The notes under the pieces: generated by a model | What the model saw: only the letters and a program-made list of their open reading frames with translations | What the model was told of the DNA's origin: nothing | The model's database searches: none | Position numbers and translations under genes: made by a program | Source: Rhizopus arrhizus | Lineage: Eukaryota > Mucoromycota > Mucoromycetes > Mucorales > Rhizopodaceae | NCBI GenBank assembly: GCA_024220505.1 | Contig: JAKZZE010000007.1 | Location: 1,550,001 to 1,614,000 of the forward strand | Reading direction: 5' to 3' | DNA: 64,000 nucleotides | Shown here: positions 41,437-54,171 of the stretch, piece by piece | Layout of the letters: each line of letters opens with the position of its first letter | Numbering within the stretch: position 1 is the stretch's first letter

Positions 41437-42675
41437 ACACTGCACCCAATCACCGTTATCCAAGTTGATAAAGTTGATCTTTTTTGATAGTGGTAATTCT
41501 ATTAAATGAGTGAGAACTCGGATTTAAATGTTAGAAAGCTGATTTTTATATCAGAAGAAAGCTTGAAAAAAATAGATTGTAAATCTATAAAAATAATCAA
41601 AAGTATATAATATGTTTGTTGAATAAAAAGACATTGTATTTTTTAAAAAAATAAATAATTTTCTGCTGTGCTACATGATGCCATACAAGATTACAAATTG
41701 GGAAGACTATGTTTTTTCAACTTCAGTGCAATATTTTTTAACTTCAACAAAGATCGAAAACACAGTTCTATTGGCCTACAAGCTCGGAAATCCAAGTGAT
41801 TGAGTCGTGGCGTTTTCTTTTCAAGCATTCTTCGGCTCTCATGTCGTATTTTACAAAAAAAAAAAAACTTTGTTTAATACAAAAGGAGATTTATTTTGGT
41901 TACTAATGAACAAAAGAAAAAAAAAAAAAAAGAAAGAGTAAAGAGGTACATATGAATAAGAGGGATGAAACTCTTATATAAGTGCATAATATCGCTATAA
42001 TAATAAGTATAAAAGTATGTGTTTATAAATTAGAACAAAAAAAAAGAATGTGAATATAGTAGAAAATTTAAAAGATTGAATAAAATATATAAAAAAAGAA
42101 GGATTCTTTTGGCTCTAAAGAAGTTAAACTTGTTTTAAAGCTGAAAAAGATATATTTTAAATAGTAAGATCACGGCATAAAAAAGACAGAGTATTTTTGA
42201 TAATCATTTTTATTTTTTGAGAGTAAAGAAAAAAAAGGTGGCAACGGAATGAATGTCTATTATGCTACACGTCTTGAGATTTCTATGAAAAGGTTAAAAA
42301 ACAAAAGAAAAAGTATATTGTTACTGAGTACTTTTGAAAAAAAAAAAAAAAAAAGTTGCAATGTTGAAATTGTAAAAAAAAAAAAATTACACTCCCAGCA
42401 TTGACATTACAAAAGGAATCTCCATTCAATGTATTGTTTAAACTTGAATAAAAAAAAGGAGTGTTTTAAATTTGGGTTTTAAAAAAAAAGTACTTTAGAA
42501 ATTTTTTCATTAAAAAAAAATAAAAGTGGACCAAATATGACGAAGGTGGAAAGCATCAAACAGAAATCTAAAATAAGATTCAAAGACCACAATACAAACG
42601 GCAAACTGATTTTATCTGTAACCAAATCTAGAATGAAACAAAGGTAAAAAAAAAAAAATTAAATTTAAAGATCTA
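41437..42675. other. AT-rich flank between CACTA-B and the LTR
   Basis: About 1.2 kb of A-rich sequence with many homopolymer runs. I see no gene, TIR or tRNA. Confidence 0.5.
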
Positions 42676-43255
42676 TGTTGTAGAACAGCGTCTGATCATA
42701 ACGGACATTGAATAATCACAACTAAAAGAAGTATATTAAAATTGATAGAAGATAATAATTTAAATCTTTATCAAATAAAATATATTCTTCTTCTTTTTTT
42801 ATATAAAACTATCACAATTAGATTCATTCTATAAAGTAAACATGAACAATAAATAAGTCATGATCTTTACTATTCATCATTTCTGTAAATGAATAATAAT
42901 GGATCAGGTACCTAGTCAACTTTGATCTGACTGGAGGCATTTCATATAAATATATCTTTCCTCTCAATGAAGACGGGACAATTCTCCCAGATCAGTTAAA
43001 GAACAATAAGATCTATAAAAACAACGAATTAAAAATTTTCATAATCGATACAGTGATCATTCTTCAATCAAACATGTCAATTATTGGATCTACGCTCATA
43101 ACTACTCATTTACCCGCCAACTGATAGAAGAATATAAATAGTAGACTTTGTAATGATTTCTTTTTAACAATTAAGATTGTCTTAAATAAAGTTCAGTCTC
43201 AAAAAGTATTCTTTGGTTTTTATCGCTACCTTAATTACTTTACCAGAACATAACA
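42676..43255 (+). repeat. LTR, 580 bp, abutting gypsy3 gag fragment
   Basis: Same family as the solo LTR at 3654-4232: starts TGTTGTAGAACAG and ends CAGAACATAACA. The 5 bp before (ATCTA) and after (ATGAT) do not match. The next base begins gag coding sequence in mid-protein. This suggests a 5' LTR whose leader and gag N-terminus were deleted, or a recombination junction. Confidence 0.85.
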
Positions 43256-43587
43256 ATGATGATTGGATCGAGAAAGAGCTCAAAAGATGTGATACATGGA
43301 ATACAGCTAGAATTGTATTTACAAACAAATTCTTGACTGATAATGCTAGAACAGATGCTATGCATCGTCTATTCACAATGACCATGAATAAAAATGAATC
43401 TGTCTCCTCGTATATGACCCGATTTTTAAGCACTTGTATTGAGGCTGGGGCAAATAAAAATGATCCTATGGTAGCTGCTAGATTTAAAGCATCATTCTCT
43501 GAACCTGTTCTTGAGAAGTGTAAGACAGCTTTTGTTTTGAAAGAAAATAAAAACATACCATGGACTGTAGAGAGAGCTGCTGAAATA
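43256..43587 (+). pseudogene. gypsy3 gag fragment
   Basis: Starts in mid-protein with DDWIEKELKRCDTWNTA, equivalent to NAWVETELKRCRNWSEA in gypsy2, and runs to WTVERAAEI at the Tc1-E1 insertion (TA 43586-43587). The capsid N-terminus is absent. Confidence 0.88.
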
Positions 43588-45217
43588 CAGTAGCGGACAA
43601 AACTGGTGCACAAAACTTTTTTTTAGCTTTTAACTACCATTACCTGCTCATGGTAATTGCAATAGTCATGAAACTGTACTAGAAGGAGGATATACTAGTC
43701 ATTGTAATCTATGTATGTTCTAAGCATGACATTGTTAAAACTGAGCGATAAGCGTGCTTTGAATTTATAAAATCTTATATTTTCTAAAAACCGCAAAAGT
43801 GGCTAAAATCTTAGACTTTATATAATCATCTCATCTCTTGATATTATCGGATATTCTTCTTTGCATATGCTAATAATATGCGTGTATATCATTTTCAGTA
43901 AAAGAACCCGGCTCTTTAACTATTCTTTTCCAAAGATCATCGTCCCTTTTTCATCTAGTGTCGTATCATCATACCTTTGCCATCAATTGCCACCTGGCAT
44001 GCTTAAGCGGACTTAGGCCGGGATTAGTGGCGGCTAAACTTGTAGCACAGAAGCGCTGTTATCAAATATTGAGTTTGTGACATGCGTTGACTTGTGCCTT
44101 GTGTCATTGTCATACTGAAACGAGAGATTACGACGTTTTAGACTACTATACGCTAGGCTTTTGTGGTATGAAGTAAGCGAAATATATGTGTATATTTATG
44201 AGTTCATTATACCATCGTATACCTGACACACATATTCTGGTCCTCAATATCTAATACAGCCTTAAAACATAACAGAGCAGCCAGCATGCTTCATTGTTTG
44301 ATCACCGTGAAAAAATCGCTAAGGTTGCTCGACTTGCTTTCAATATTAGTGTATACTGTCTGCATCCATAATGTTCATATTTGTTTCATTGCTAAAGATA
44401 GCAGACTTCCAGCCCTCTATTGTATACAATGGCTTGTTGTGATACCACATTCATCGCTTTTTCCGACTTATACAGCTGATGAAATTCTTCGATTCCTTAC
44501 TTCCAGACTCAAAATCTAGCTTCCTACTGTGCCTTTAGACTGACAGTCTGCTAACACTGTATCTTAAGATCCTCAAAATGTGCTGAGCATCAGGAACTGT
44601 GTGTAACGGACCTTGTCCAAGCTTTAGGTTGATGACTGAACTAGTAACTTTTCAGACTAAAAGCGGGAGACCTTCATGATCACAAGACATTAAGTTTCTT
44701 TCTTCCCTCTTTCTCCTGTTGATTGTCCATTTAGAGATTCTTGTTATTCTAGAAATATCTGTTGTCGTACGAACTAAGTGTATTCGAGATCTCAGAGTTT
44801 CGTTTTTACAGTTGCTTATTTTCTTAAACATATAAGGCTAGTACTTTGTTATAGTGAATAGGGTAAAAACAAAAGGGGGGACTCAATGGGAAACACAAAA
44901 TAAGTACAGTTTTATATATTTTTTAAGAGCTACTAAAATTTACTAATATGCTGTGAAATCTGAAAGCAAACGGGAGAGATATGGGGAAAATTGAAAGAAG
45001 GCTAGACAAGCACTACATTTTTGGCGAAAATTGAAATATGCAAAAAATCACTAAAAATGACCTTATGCCTGAAGGATGTCCGGCACAGTTCCGGTTTACA
45101 TAACATAATGTATATTTTGGACTGTCTTTCAGATGGTATATGCCACAAAAGTCGCAGACATATGGCGGAGATACAATGTTGATTTTAATTTTTGTGCACC
45201 AGTTTTGTCCGCTACTG
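43588..45217 (-). mobile_element. Tc1-like element E1, 1630 bp, non-autonomous
   Basis: The TIR CAGTAGCGGACAAAACTGG starts at 43588; the inverted end is at 45217; TA on both sides (43586-43587, 45218-45219). The minus strand has scattered transposase remnants, for example a FQYDNDTRHK-like piece (around 44110) in place of FQxDNDPKH. No long frame survives. Confidence 0.92.
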
Positions 45218-46717
45218 TAGCTAGAAATCTGCTAGGAGATGATCCAAGGACATATGCAAGCTCATCCTATGCCAATGTTGCCAGTGGTAATAAAAGAATT
45301 CACACAAATGCTGGTCCTTTTAGTATTCAAAAAAGAAACAAAGGTCATGGTTCGTCTGGTGCTTTCTTTTGTTCAAGACATGGTGGTGCTAATGCAAATC
45401 ACAATGAAGATGATTGCTATAGTAAAACAAACAAGAAAAATGATGCTGCGTCGACCATAAATAACAAGTATTATGGCAATAAAAATTTTCCTCATAAGGC
45501 AAGCACAAGTAAACCCTGTCGCTATTGTGGTAGAAGTTGGTCCCATGGCCATCATTGTCAAGAATATGCAGACTATAAAAGAAAACTTCATGTCGATCCA
45601 AAAAATCCAAGAGATTCGGACAAGTCAATTTATGCCATTGTTCGTACTGCAAATGAAGAAAATGATAATGATCATGATATGACAGAAGCTGAAAATCACT
45701 CATATGACTGTAAGGCATTATGAAATAAAAAAACTGAAGATGAAGATACTAATCCATTTAAACTTTTGACTCCTATATTAATAGAGTGCAAGAAATTAAT
45801 TGGAAAGATTGACACTGGCAGTGATATCACTTGCATATCAAAAATTTGTTCGAATAATAAATTGAATATTGACAAAGTGAATTCTGTAAATGGTTCTTTA
45901 AATTTTTTGTCTTCAGATAATAATTGTAAACGAATTGGACAAACTGATCCTCTCACTTTAACATATATGAATAACATCTCTTTTAAACATTCCTTTGAAG
46001 TTGTAAATTTTAATGAGACAATGACACAAGAATTTGATGTCTTGCTTGGAACTGATGTTCTTGGAAAAATGAATATCGGTCTCACTGGAGTAGCATACAA
46101 GTACCCAGGTAATGAAGATGATTATTCAAATAGATTAAAAGAAGACGCACAATTCCTTAATATGAATTTTGACGCTAACAATGAGATTGAACCTAACAAC
46201 TCGCCTTATGGTACCGAAGATCAACAAAAGCAATTCATGGCTTATATCCAGAGTGCAATTGATGACAGCCAAAATATTCCTGCTGGATCTTTCTGCACAG
46301 TACCAGAATCTGTAGTAGAATTACCAATGGAAAAGGGAGCAAAGTCCTTTAAGAGACAATATCCAATTGCTCACCGACAAATGCCTGAATTAGAAGAGCA
46401 AATAAATGAATGGTTAAAAGCAGGTATCATGAAAGAGAACCGCGCTAACACATCATTTAATAGTCCTTTATTAATGGTACCAAAGAAAGATGAGAACAAT
46501 GAGATAACGAGCCACAGAGTATGTTTGGATGTTCGTGGTATCAACAAACTAATCCCTGATGTCGTATATCCTGTTCCAAAAATAAGAAGCATATTTGACA
46601 ACTTAGCTGGTGGTGAAGTATTCACTAAGATTGACTTGAAGAATGCATACAATAGTTTCCTTGTAGCCCCTAAAGATCAACACAAACTCTCCTTTCAATT
46701 TAAGAATCGAACATATA
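45218..46717 (+). pseudogene. gypsy3 gag C-terminus, protease and RT start
   Basis: Continues gag as ARNLLGDDPRTYASS. Cys/His clusters FFCSRHGG and CRYCGRSWSHGHHC (zinc knuckle) follow. An in-frame TGA at 45721-45723 separates this from the protease (KLIGKIDTGSDITCI, near 45800) and the RT start (VCLDVRGINKL, FTKIDLKNAYNSF). The same frame is open on both sides of the TGA. Cut at NRTY by Tc1-E2 (TA 46716-46717). Confidence 0.88.
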
Positions 46718-48347
46718 CAGTAGCGGACAAAACTGGTGCACAAAAATTAAAATCAACATTGTATCTCCGCCATATGTCTGCGACTTTTGTGGCATATACC
46801 ATCTGAAAGACAGTCCAAAATATACATTATGTTATGTAAACCGGAACTGTGCCGGACATCCTTCAGGCATAAGGTCATTTTTAGTGATTTTTTGCATATT
46901 TCAATTTTCGCCAAAAATGTAGTGCTTGTCTAGCCTTCTTTCAATTTTCCCCATATCTCTCCCGTTTGCTTTCAGATTTCACAGCATATTAGTAAATTTT
47001 AGTAGCTCTTAAAAAATATATAAAACTGTACTTATTTTGTGTTTCCCATTGAGTCCCCCCTTTTGTTTTTACCCTATTCACTATAACAAAGTACTAGCCT
47101 TATATGTTTAAGAAAATAAGCAACTGTAAAAACGAAACTCTGAGATCTCGAATACACTTAGTTCGTACGACAACAGATATTTCTAGAATAACAAGAATCT
47201 CTAAATGGACAATCAACAGGAGAAAGAGGGAAGAAAGAAACTTAATGTCTTGTGATCATGAAGGTCTCCCGCTTTTAGTCTGAAAAGTTACTAGTTCAGT
47301 CATCAACCTAAAGCTTGGACAAGGTCCGTTACACACAGTTCCTGATGCTCAGCACATTTTGAGGATCTTAAGATACAGTGTTAGCAGACTGTCAGTCTAA
47401 AGGCACAGTAGGAAGCTAGATTTTGAGTCTGGAAGTAAGGAATCGAAGAATTTCATCAGCTGTATAAGTCGGAAAAAGCGATGAATGTGGTATCACAACA
47501 AGCCATTGTATACAATAGAGGGCTGGAAGTCTGCTATCTTTAGCAATGAAACAAATATGAACATTATGGATGCAGACAGTATACACTAATATTGAAAGCA
47601 AGTCGAGCAACCTTAGCGATTTTTTCACGGTGATCAAACAATGAAGCATGCTGGCTGCTCTGTTATGTTTTAAGGCTGTATTAGATATTGAGGACCAGAA
47701 TATGTGTGTCAGGTATACGATGGTATAATGAACTCATAAATATACACATATATTTCGCTTACTTCATACCACAAAAGCCTAGCGTATAGTAGTCTAAAAC
47801 GTCGTAATCTCTCGTTTCAGTATGACAATGACACAAGGCACAAGTCAACGCATGTCACAAACTCAATATTTGATAACAGCGATTCTGTGCTACAAGTTTA
47901 GCCGCCACTAATCCCGGCCTAAGTCCGCTTAAGCATGCCAGGTGGCAATTGATGGCAAAGGTATGATGATACGACACTAGATCAAAAAGGGTCGATGATC
48001 TTTGGAAAAGAATAGTTAAAGAGCCGGGTTCTTTTACTGAAAATGATATACACGCATATTATTAGCATATGCAAAGAAGAACATCCGATGATATCAAGAG
48101 ATGAGATGATTATATAAAGTCTAAGATTTTAGCCACTTTTGCGGTTTTTAGAAAATATAAGATTTTATAAATTCAAAGCACGCTTATCGCTCAGTTTTAA
48201 CAATGTCATGCTTAGAACATACATAGATTACAATGACTAGTATATCCTCCTTCTAGTACAGTTTCATGACTATTGCAATTACCATGAGCAGGTAATGGTA
48301 GTTAAAAGCTAAAAAAAAGTTTTGTGCACCAGTTTTGTCCGCTACTG
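46718..48347 (+). mobile_element. Tc1-like element E2, 1630 bp, inverted relative to E1
   Basis: Same TIR as E1 at 46718 and 48347, TA at 46716-46717 and 48348-48349. Same length and almost the same sequence as E1 in opposite orientation. Only a few substitutions seen (for example near 47885 and 47985). No intact transposase. Confidence 0.92.
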
Positions 48348-49140
48348 TACCTTCCAAGGATGTTGTTTCGGTCTAAAAACAGTTACTGCAATATTCTGTA
48401 AAGTGATGAAAATACTCTTTGCAGATATGGATTTCATCGAGACCTATGTTGATGACTGTGTAATTAAAGGAACAGCTGAAAACCATGCTTCGAATGTAAG
48501 AAAGGTGATTGAACGATTAACTTCCGTCAACCTAAAAATCAATGTAAAGAAATGCAGTTGGTATCAACGATCAATCTATCTTTTAGGATTTGTAGTTGAA
48601 AGTGGTGGTATCATCAAAGTAGATCCACGCCGCTTAACAAACATTGATAGTTGGCCTATACCACGCAATAAAAAAGAAGTAATGCGATTAATGGGCATTG
48701 TATCATATATGAGAGACTTTATACCTTTAATCTCTCGTGTAGCTGCACCTATCGACAGACTTCGTAATGATCCTTATGTAGAGAACAACTGGACACAAGA
48801 ACATACTGATGCATTCATTGCTTTGAAAGAGATTCTAAAATCAAAGACACTGTTGCACACTCCAGACTTATCCAAAAAATTCTATGTGGCTACTGATGCC
48901 TCACAATATGGTGTTGGTGCAGTATTGACCCAAAGAGATGAGCTGAATAGAACTTTACATATTGCATTTGCATCTAAATCTTTGTCACCCTCTCAACGTA
49001 AGTGGAATACAACTAAACGTGAACTGTACGCGGTAGTGTTTGCACTAGAAAAATATCGTGAGTTTTTATGGGGGAAATAAATTTGAATTACGTACTGACC
49101 ATAAGGCTTTAATGTATTTACATACCCAAGAACAAGCAAA
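48348..49140 (+). pseudogene. gypsy3 RT and RNase H fragment
   Basis: RT resumes as FQGCCFGLKTVTAIF, active site ETYVDDCVI (near 48450), then RNase H FYVATDASQYGVGAVL and TTKRELYAVVFALEKY. A one-base frame error near 49072-49078 (GGGGGAAATAAATTTGAA) ends the frame early; the next register continues LRTDHKALMYLHTQ. The Merlin terminus then cuts the gene at 49141. Confidence 0.88.
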
Positions 49141-49632
49141 GGGTGATTGGGACTTCAGGCCACGATGGATAAATCATTAGATATACAGTTCAATCGGAGA
49201 TATATTTACAGTCCAAATATGGAAACAAGGGTTTTTGAGTATGGAGAATACGATGCCGCAGTTTAAATATTAAAATTCCGACATATTGCTGCTCTAATCG
49301 CAGAATTTGGCACTTTTTCCATGTTCCGTAAATGTAGTCCAATCCTGTTATCACGTAGCTTATCCATTAGGTACCAGACATTGTAATTAATGCACTCAAT
49401 CATAAAACTTTTGATTTTCTCTGCATCACTTCGGCTAGCTTTTTTAAAATACGTATACACGAAATTTTCTTTAAATTTGGCATAAAATAGTCATTGAAAG
49501 TAATGAAAGAGATACACAGAACAATATTAGTATTTAGTTACGGTTAAAAAGCATCTTGCAACCCATGAAGAGCATAAATTAATTTAACTGTAAGTGGGAC
49601 ACAATCATATTATTTTCTCGTTCTGACAGATA

Positions 49633-49704
49633 GTTAAAATAGCTTGGTTGGAAAAGTGTGGTCTTCCCAAAGTGATGATCCTGGGTTCGATACCCGGATG
49701 TGGA
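49633..49704 (+). other. tRNA-derived sequence in Merlin (Gly-CCC-like), with A and B boxes
   Basis: A box TAGCTTGGTTGG (49640-49651) and B box GGTTCGATACC (49684-49694) at tRNA-like spacing. D arm GCTT/AAGT and T arm CTGGG/CCCGG fold. The loop TTCCCAA would give anticodon CCC. The acceptor and anticodon stems do not pair, so it is a decayed or SINE-like derivative. Present in all three Merlin copies (inverted near 54587-54655 and 61257-61325). Confidence 0.6.
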
Positions 49705-49997
49705 TGATTGTTTTTATCGGAAATTTTGATCCTTCAACATTTTTGTTCACGGAATTTTAATTCGACGTAAGCCACAAAGGAAAAGAAGTTATCCCTTAAA
49801 ATTTTTTTCTTTTCTCTTTCGTTTTTTTTTGTTTTCTTTTTTTCCTTTTTTTTTTCCTTTTTTCTTTTTGTAACTGAAGGTAAGTTTAATATAGTATTTA
49901 ATGTAGTATTGTTTTCAATACTAATTTTTATCATCTTTGTAAAACATTGAATTGTTTAAATATTTTTATTCAAACTGAACGCAGAGTATTATACAAG

Positions 49998-51711
49998 ATG
50001 TCAACAAACAACAATAATTTAACTTCAAATGGACCAAGCTCAAGAGTCGTACCAAACGGTGAATTAGAAAGAGAAGCAATTACAGTTTCTTACGAATCTT
50101 GTTGGAAGTAAGTGTCTTTTTTTTTTTACAAAAATATGTTTACTAATTTTTTTTTAGTTTTTTAAGACGTATTGGAGCTATTTCTACTCAACCAGAGGTT
50201 AGATGTCCTAAGTGCAGCGAAATAATGCGTGGTCCAACATGGAGAGCATCCCGTAACCAATACCAATTTCGTTGTTATAATCGTGCTGTGCATCCTACAG
50301 AAGTATCTCAATCTGTTACAAAAAGTTCGATGTTTTACCGCAAGAGATGCGACATCCGTATCACATTGAAGGTTATATTTCGCCTTACGATGAACCAAGA
50401 AAGATTTTCAACGATATACAGAGACCTTTCCATTGACTACAAGATAATATCCCAGCTATACCGAGATCTTATTGTTGTATTTGAAAGCGATTTGTTAAGA
50501 CATAATCCAATTATGTTAGGTAAGTTATAAATATTTCTTTTATATCTTTATTAATTTATGTGATATAGGTGGGCCAGGTGTAGATCATGTCCAAATAGAC
50601 GAATCGAAATTTGGTAAAAGAAAGTACCATAGAGGCCATCGAGTAGAAGGTGTATGGGTTTTGGGCATGGTCGAAGCTATTGCCCTAGGTACAAATAGGG
50701 TTGTGACAGTATCACAAGCAAACGGCGTTACTGAAACAAGATTGGTACCTCAGTTCAAAGCAGGCCGCAGGTTTTTATGCACTGTTCCAAACAGAAATGC
50801 ACGCACCCTTATACCAATCATTCGAAAGTATGTTGTTCCAGGTACAACAATCCGAACGGATGGCTGGCGTGCCTATAGTGGCTTACACCCTAGGGAGCGG
50901 TACAATGCCCGCACTGGAGCGCTTCAAGTTGCAATGATGGATAGTGAGCAACATATTTACAGGCATCAAGTAGTTAATCATTCCCTTGGGTTTGCTACGG
51001 AAGATCAAGTTCACCAAAATAATACTCAAGGGATGATTAACACAAACATTATAGAAGGATTGTGGGCTGATGTCAAAAGAGAAATGCAAGCTAGGCATCG
51101 TACAAAGCTCGAGTGTCCTTATAGACTAATGGAATACTTGTGGCGTTACGAAAACCGTAACCAAATTTGGAGGGCTTTAGTGCGTGGTCTAGGGGAGGTA
51201 TCGTTTCCTGATATGCCAAGACAAAGAAACAGAGATGTAGAAGTTGAGAATTATCAACTCATAACAGAAGAAGAAGGAAGTGAAGAGGTGATGGAAGGTG
51301 ATCCAACTGATGAAATGAACAACAACCACGAAATTGACAGTAAATATAAAAAAAATGTGATAGTCTTATATTTGTCTAAATTAACATAATAATAATTTCT
51401 GCATAATAGTCGATATTGGTGAAGACACAGATACGGATGATATTGATAATGATCCAGATTATCAAGCAGAAGTACAGTCACCTCCATTACGTCGCCGTAG
51501 GCTTAATAGAAGAACTGATGTTGCAGTTGTGATAGAAGACGAGAGCAGTGCTTTACCTAATTCTGACAACAATAGTGTCCTTTCGGTCGAACAAGCTACA
51601 AGTAGATTACTGGAAGTTGTGCGAAACCGAGATATAGATAACTTTCAAGCAGCATCAGAAGCATTGTACAATGCTATGATCACAGAGCAAAGTACTTCAA
51701 ACGCAACATAA
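49998..51711 (+). CDS. Merlin transposase, four exons, 514 aa
   Basis: Exons 49998-50107, 50158-50519, 50569-51339, 51410-51711; introns start GT(AAGT, AAGT, AAAT) and end TTTAG, ATATAG, AATAG. The phases join to one frame from MSTNNNNLTSNG to the TAA at 51711. An N-terminal zinc-ribbon-like part has CPKC (53-56) and C76. The DDE domain of the ISXO2/IS1595 type shows D168 (VQIDESKFGKRKYHRGHRV), D255 (IRTDGWRAY) and E320 (NIIEGLWADVKR). The last exon is acidic, then basic (RRRRLNRR). Promoter and the tRNA-like sequence lie upstream. It cuts the element at its GG-starting ends and makes 9-bp target duplications, as seen at 54121 and 55141. Confidence 0.88.
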
Positions 51712-54120
51712 TAAACGTAAAAGATATTAGAAAACACGAACATTTTTTTATAAAGATATCTGTTACATACCTTTTCGATGTGTTAGAGTTACTTTACTGT
51801 AAATTGCTTAAACTTATATGAAGCGACTACCCTTTATTTTATGTAATCAGTGCATAAATATAAGTTAAATTTTATTTGCAAACCAAAAGCACTATTATGC
51901 TCTTGCTTATAATTTTTCTTTGCCTAAATATTACAGACTATTTTAGTTTCTTTTTTATACCTATTATCGAATATAAATACACATGCAATAAAAAACTAAA
52001 TAGCAATGAAAAATGTATCGGATCGAATAACAGAATTTAACTTTTTTTGAATACGAATTATAATGAGAATAACACATTTAATAAGAACATTTTAAAATTA
52101 AATTAAAAATAAGTTTGTAATTAACAAAATATGCTAAAAACGGTATGAATTAATATTTTTAAAGTATATTCACGAATAATATCGCATTGTTATATAATAA
52201 TATATGCTCTTATCATTTTAGAACAGAATCTGATTGCAGTTAATACTGACAAATACAAGTCTTAATATAAGATCATAATTAAAATAAAATAAAACATAAG
52301 TTTATTTAAATAAGGCCATATAATCAATTCCAATTAAACATGTTCTTTCAGAATATGCTTTGTATTAATGAGAGTTCTTTGATAAGAAGTATTAACTAAA
52401 GTAACAAAATCCAATCAAATGTCAGGTATTTCTCTAATATTTTACATAATTGGAATAACGTTATTTAAATCAGTGAAAAAATCCCAGAGTAAAAGATAAT
52501 ATATAACAGGCGTACAAACGAACAGACGAAAGCTTTTTACAACAATAATTATAAATGACATTTGCTAAAGTACTTGCCAGTTAAAGGAACGCTTACAATA
52601 GAGAATATTAAGCCACTGAGAAACATTCTAATTCATATTATTTTTTTTACAAAATTAAAAAAGAAAACAAATACTAAAAAGATATTGTTTAATATAATTC
52701 ATACCATTTTCATAAATACAGTAAATTGGTGAGAAACAACTAATGTAAAAATAATAATTATTTAAATATTAAGAGTAAATTAAAAATTATCATAAATCCT
52801 AAAATTAATAAATGTGTGTTGTATTAGTATCAATATTGAAAACCTTACAAAGTCATATAATTTGCATAATAATATGAACTTATATTGACATTAACTTTTA
52901 TCATTTCGTTTAGATTTTATCTTTTTATAATGGAAATATTCCTCACTCAATAAGATATGAATATCTGCCTTCAGTTAGTGTAATTTTTACTTTTAACTTA
53001 AGCTGAATAAAGATTAGATCCAAAAGTGTTCAAATTGTTTCCCAATCTTTGTTTCCACCTTTTCTTTTATTATTTTAACAATTATGCAATAATTACAGTT
53101 AGTTTTTTTTTTTTTTTTTCTTTTTTACAACTAATATTGGAGCCATAGCCAAAAAATAAAAACCTTTTAAAAATCGAAGAAATAATCTGATTCTCGCATG
53201 ATAAAAATGATGCATTTAGCTAAAAGTATTAGTATTTATTTCATATTTTTCAAAAGATACTTGAGAACAAGCTTTTATGTGGCATGCATACCCGAACAAT
53301 GGATGATGCCTCTTTATAAGAAGCCCTAGTTATAGCATGTAAGCTACGAATCCTAATTAGGTCGGAAAACTTTTGGCAGTCATAATGATGTTCTCTATAA
53401 CAGCCATTAATTAGTGCAATTAGAGTCCAAAGAACGTACAAAGTGGTTTGGGAGCATTAATCCTTCACAAAAGTAAACAAGGCCAAGCTGAGGAAACCAG
53501 ATGCTTACAGTGCCGGAGTGCCCAAAACTCAATTTTTTAGATTCTGTTAAAAATTTTACCACACGCAAAGCATAACAAGATAAGTAGTTTCCCAAAGTCT
53601 CGGAGTGTGAAATCAAATATTCGCTCCGCAATGTTAACAAAAGTGCGAATATGCTACAAATTTAGGAGCCCTATAAACCTACCATATCTTGAAAGTTTTT
53701 TATAAACTATTGCAGACCAAACGATACGGTTATCAAAAATAGATGTACAAACTTTCCGCTATAAACTCCGACATTTATATTTTTTTGCGTTAGTTTTTGA
53801 CCTATTTCTCTACCACAAATGGTAATAAATAAAACAAAAATTTATGCCTATTTTTGGAACATATTGTTACACAATTGTTCAAAATTTCATTAAAATCCAT
53901 AAAGATCTCATGGATATCAAGAGCGCCAAAATTTTATTCATACCGCCTATTTTCAAATGCAAATACTGATAACAAAAAGTCGGAATTTGAATACAAAAAT
54001 AGTTTCAATGGATGCACAATGACCTAAAGTATATGTTTTTGTTCTTAGATTGCGATTCTAGCTCCGATTTAACTCCAGATCCAAGGATTTATCCATCGTG
54101 GCCTGAACTCCTAGTTGTCC
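51712..54120. other. Merlin 3' non-coding region
   Basis: About 2.4 kb AT-rich. Minus-strand frames at 53250-53640 encode two overlapping short segments (YREHHYDCQKF; SYALRVVKFL-like) that could be an eroded second ORF, but no family is recognised. No RNA gene seen. Confidence 0.4.
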
Positions 54121-54171
54121 AACTAAAAAAAATTAGTAAACATATTTTTGTAAAAAAAAAAAGACACTTAC

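Larger units (their letters stand above)
43256..49140 (+). mobile_element. gypsy3: Ty3/gypsy remnant, both ends broken, two nested Tc1 copies
   Basis: Segments 43256-43587 (gag), 45218-46717 (gag end, protease, RT start) and 48348-49140 (RT, RNase H) form one collinear gag-pol, closely related in motif content to gypsy2. Tc1-E1 and Tc1-E2 interrupt it at TA sites. The gag N-terminus, integrase and 3' LTR are missing. The right boundary is the Merlin terminus at 49141. Confidence 0.9.
49141..54120 (+). mobile_element. Merlin element copy 1, complete, 4980 bp
   Basis: The left terminus GGGTGATTGGGACTTCAGG and the right terminus (complement GGACAACTAGGAGTTCAGG) share the inner block TTCAGGCCACGATGGATAAA. 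It encodes an intact-looking spliced ISXO2/IS1016-type transposase, which defines the Merlin superfamily. The left flank is gypsy3. The right end abuts copy 2 directly. Confidence 0.88.

Noticed and set aside
42671..43260. Normal solo LTR with target duplication at 42676
   Set aside because: Flanking pentamers ATCTA and ATGAT differ and gag sequence follows.
44286..44519. 77-codon frame (and its twin at 47416-47649) as a gene
   Set aside because: It lies antisense to decayed transposase in Tc1-E1 and E2 and has no family features; it repeats only because the elements do.
49633..49704. Functional tRNA-Gly(CCC)
   Set aside because: Acceptor and anticodon stems do not pair; kept only as a tRNA-derived sequence.
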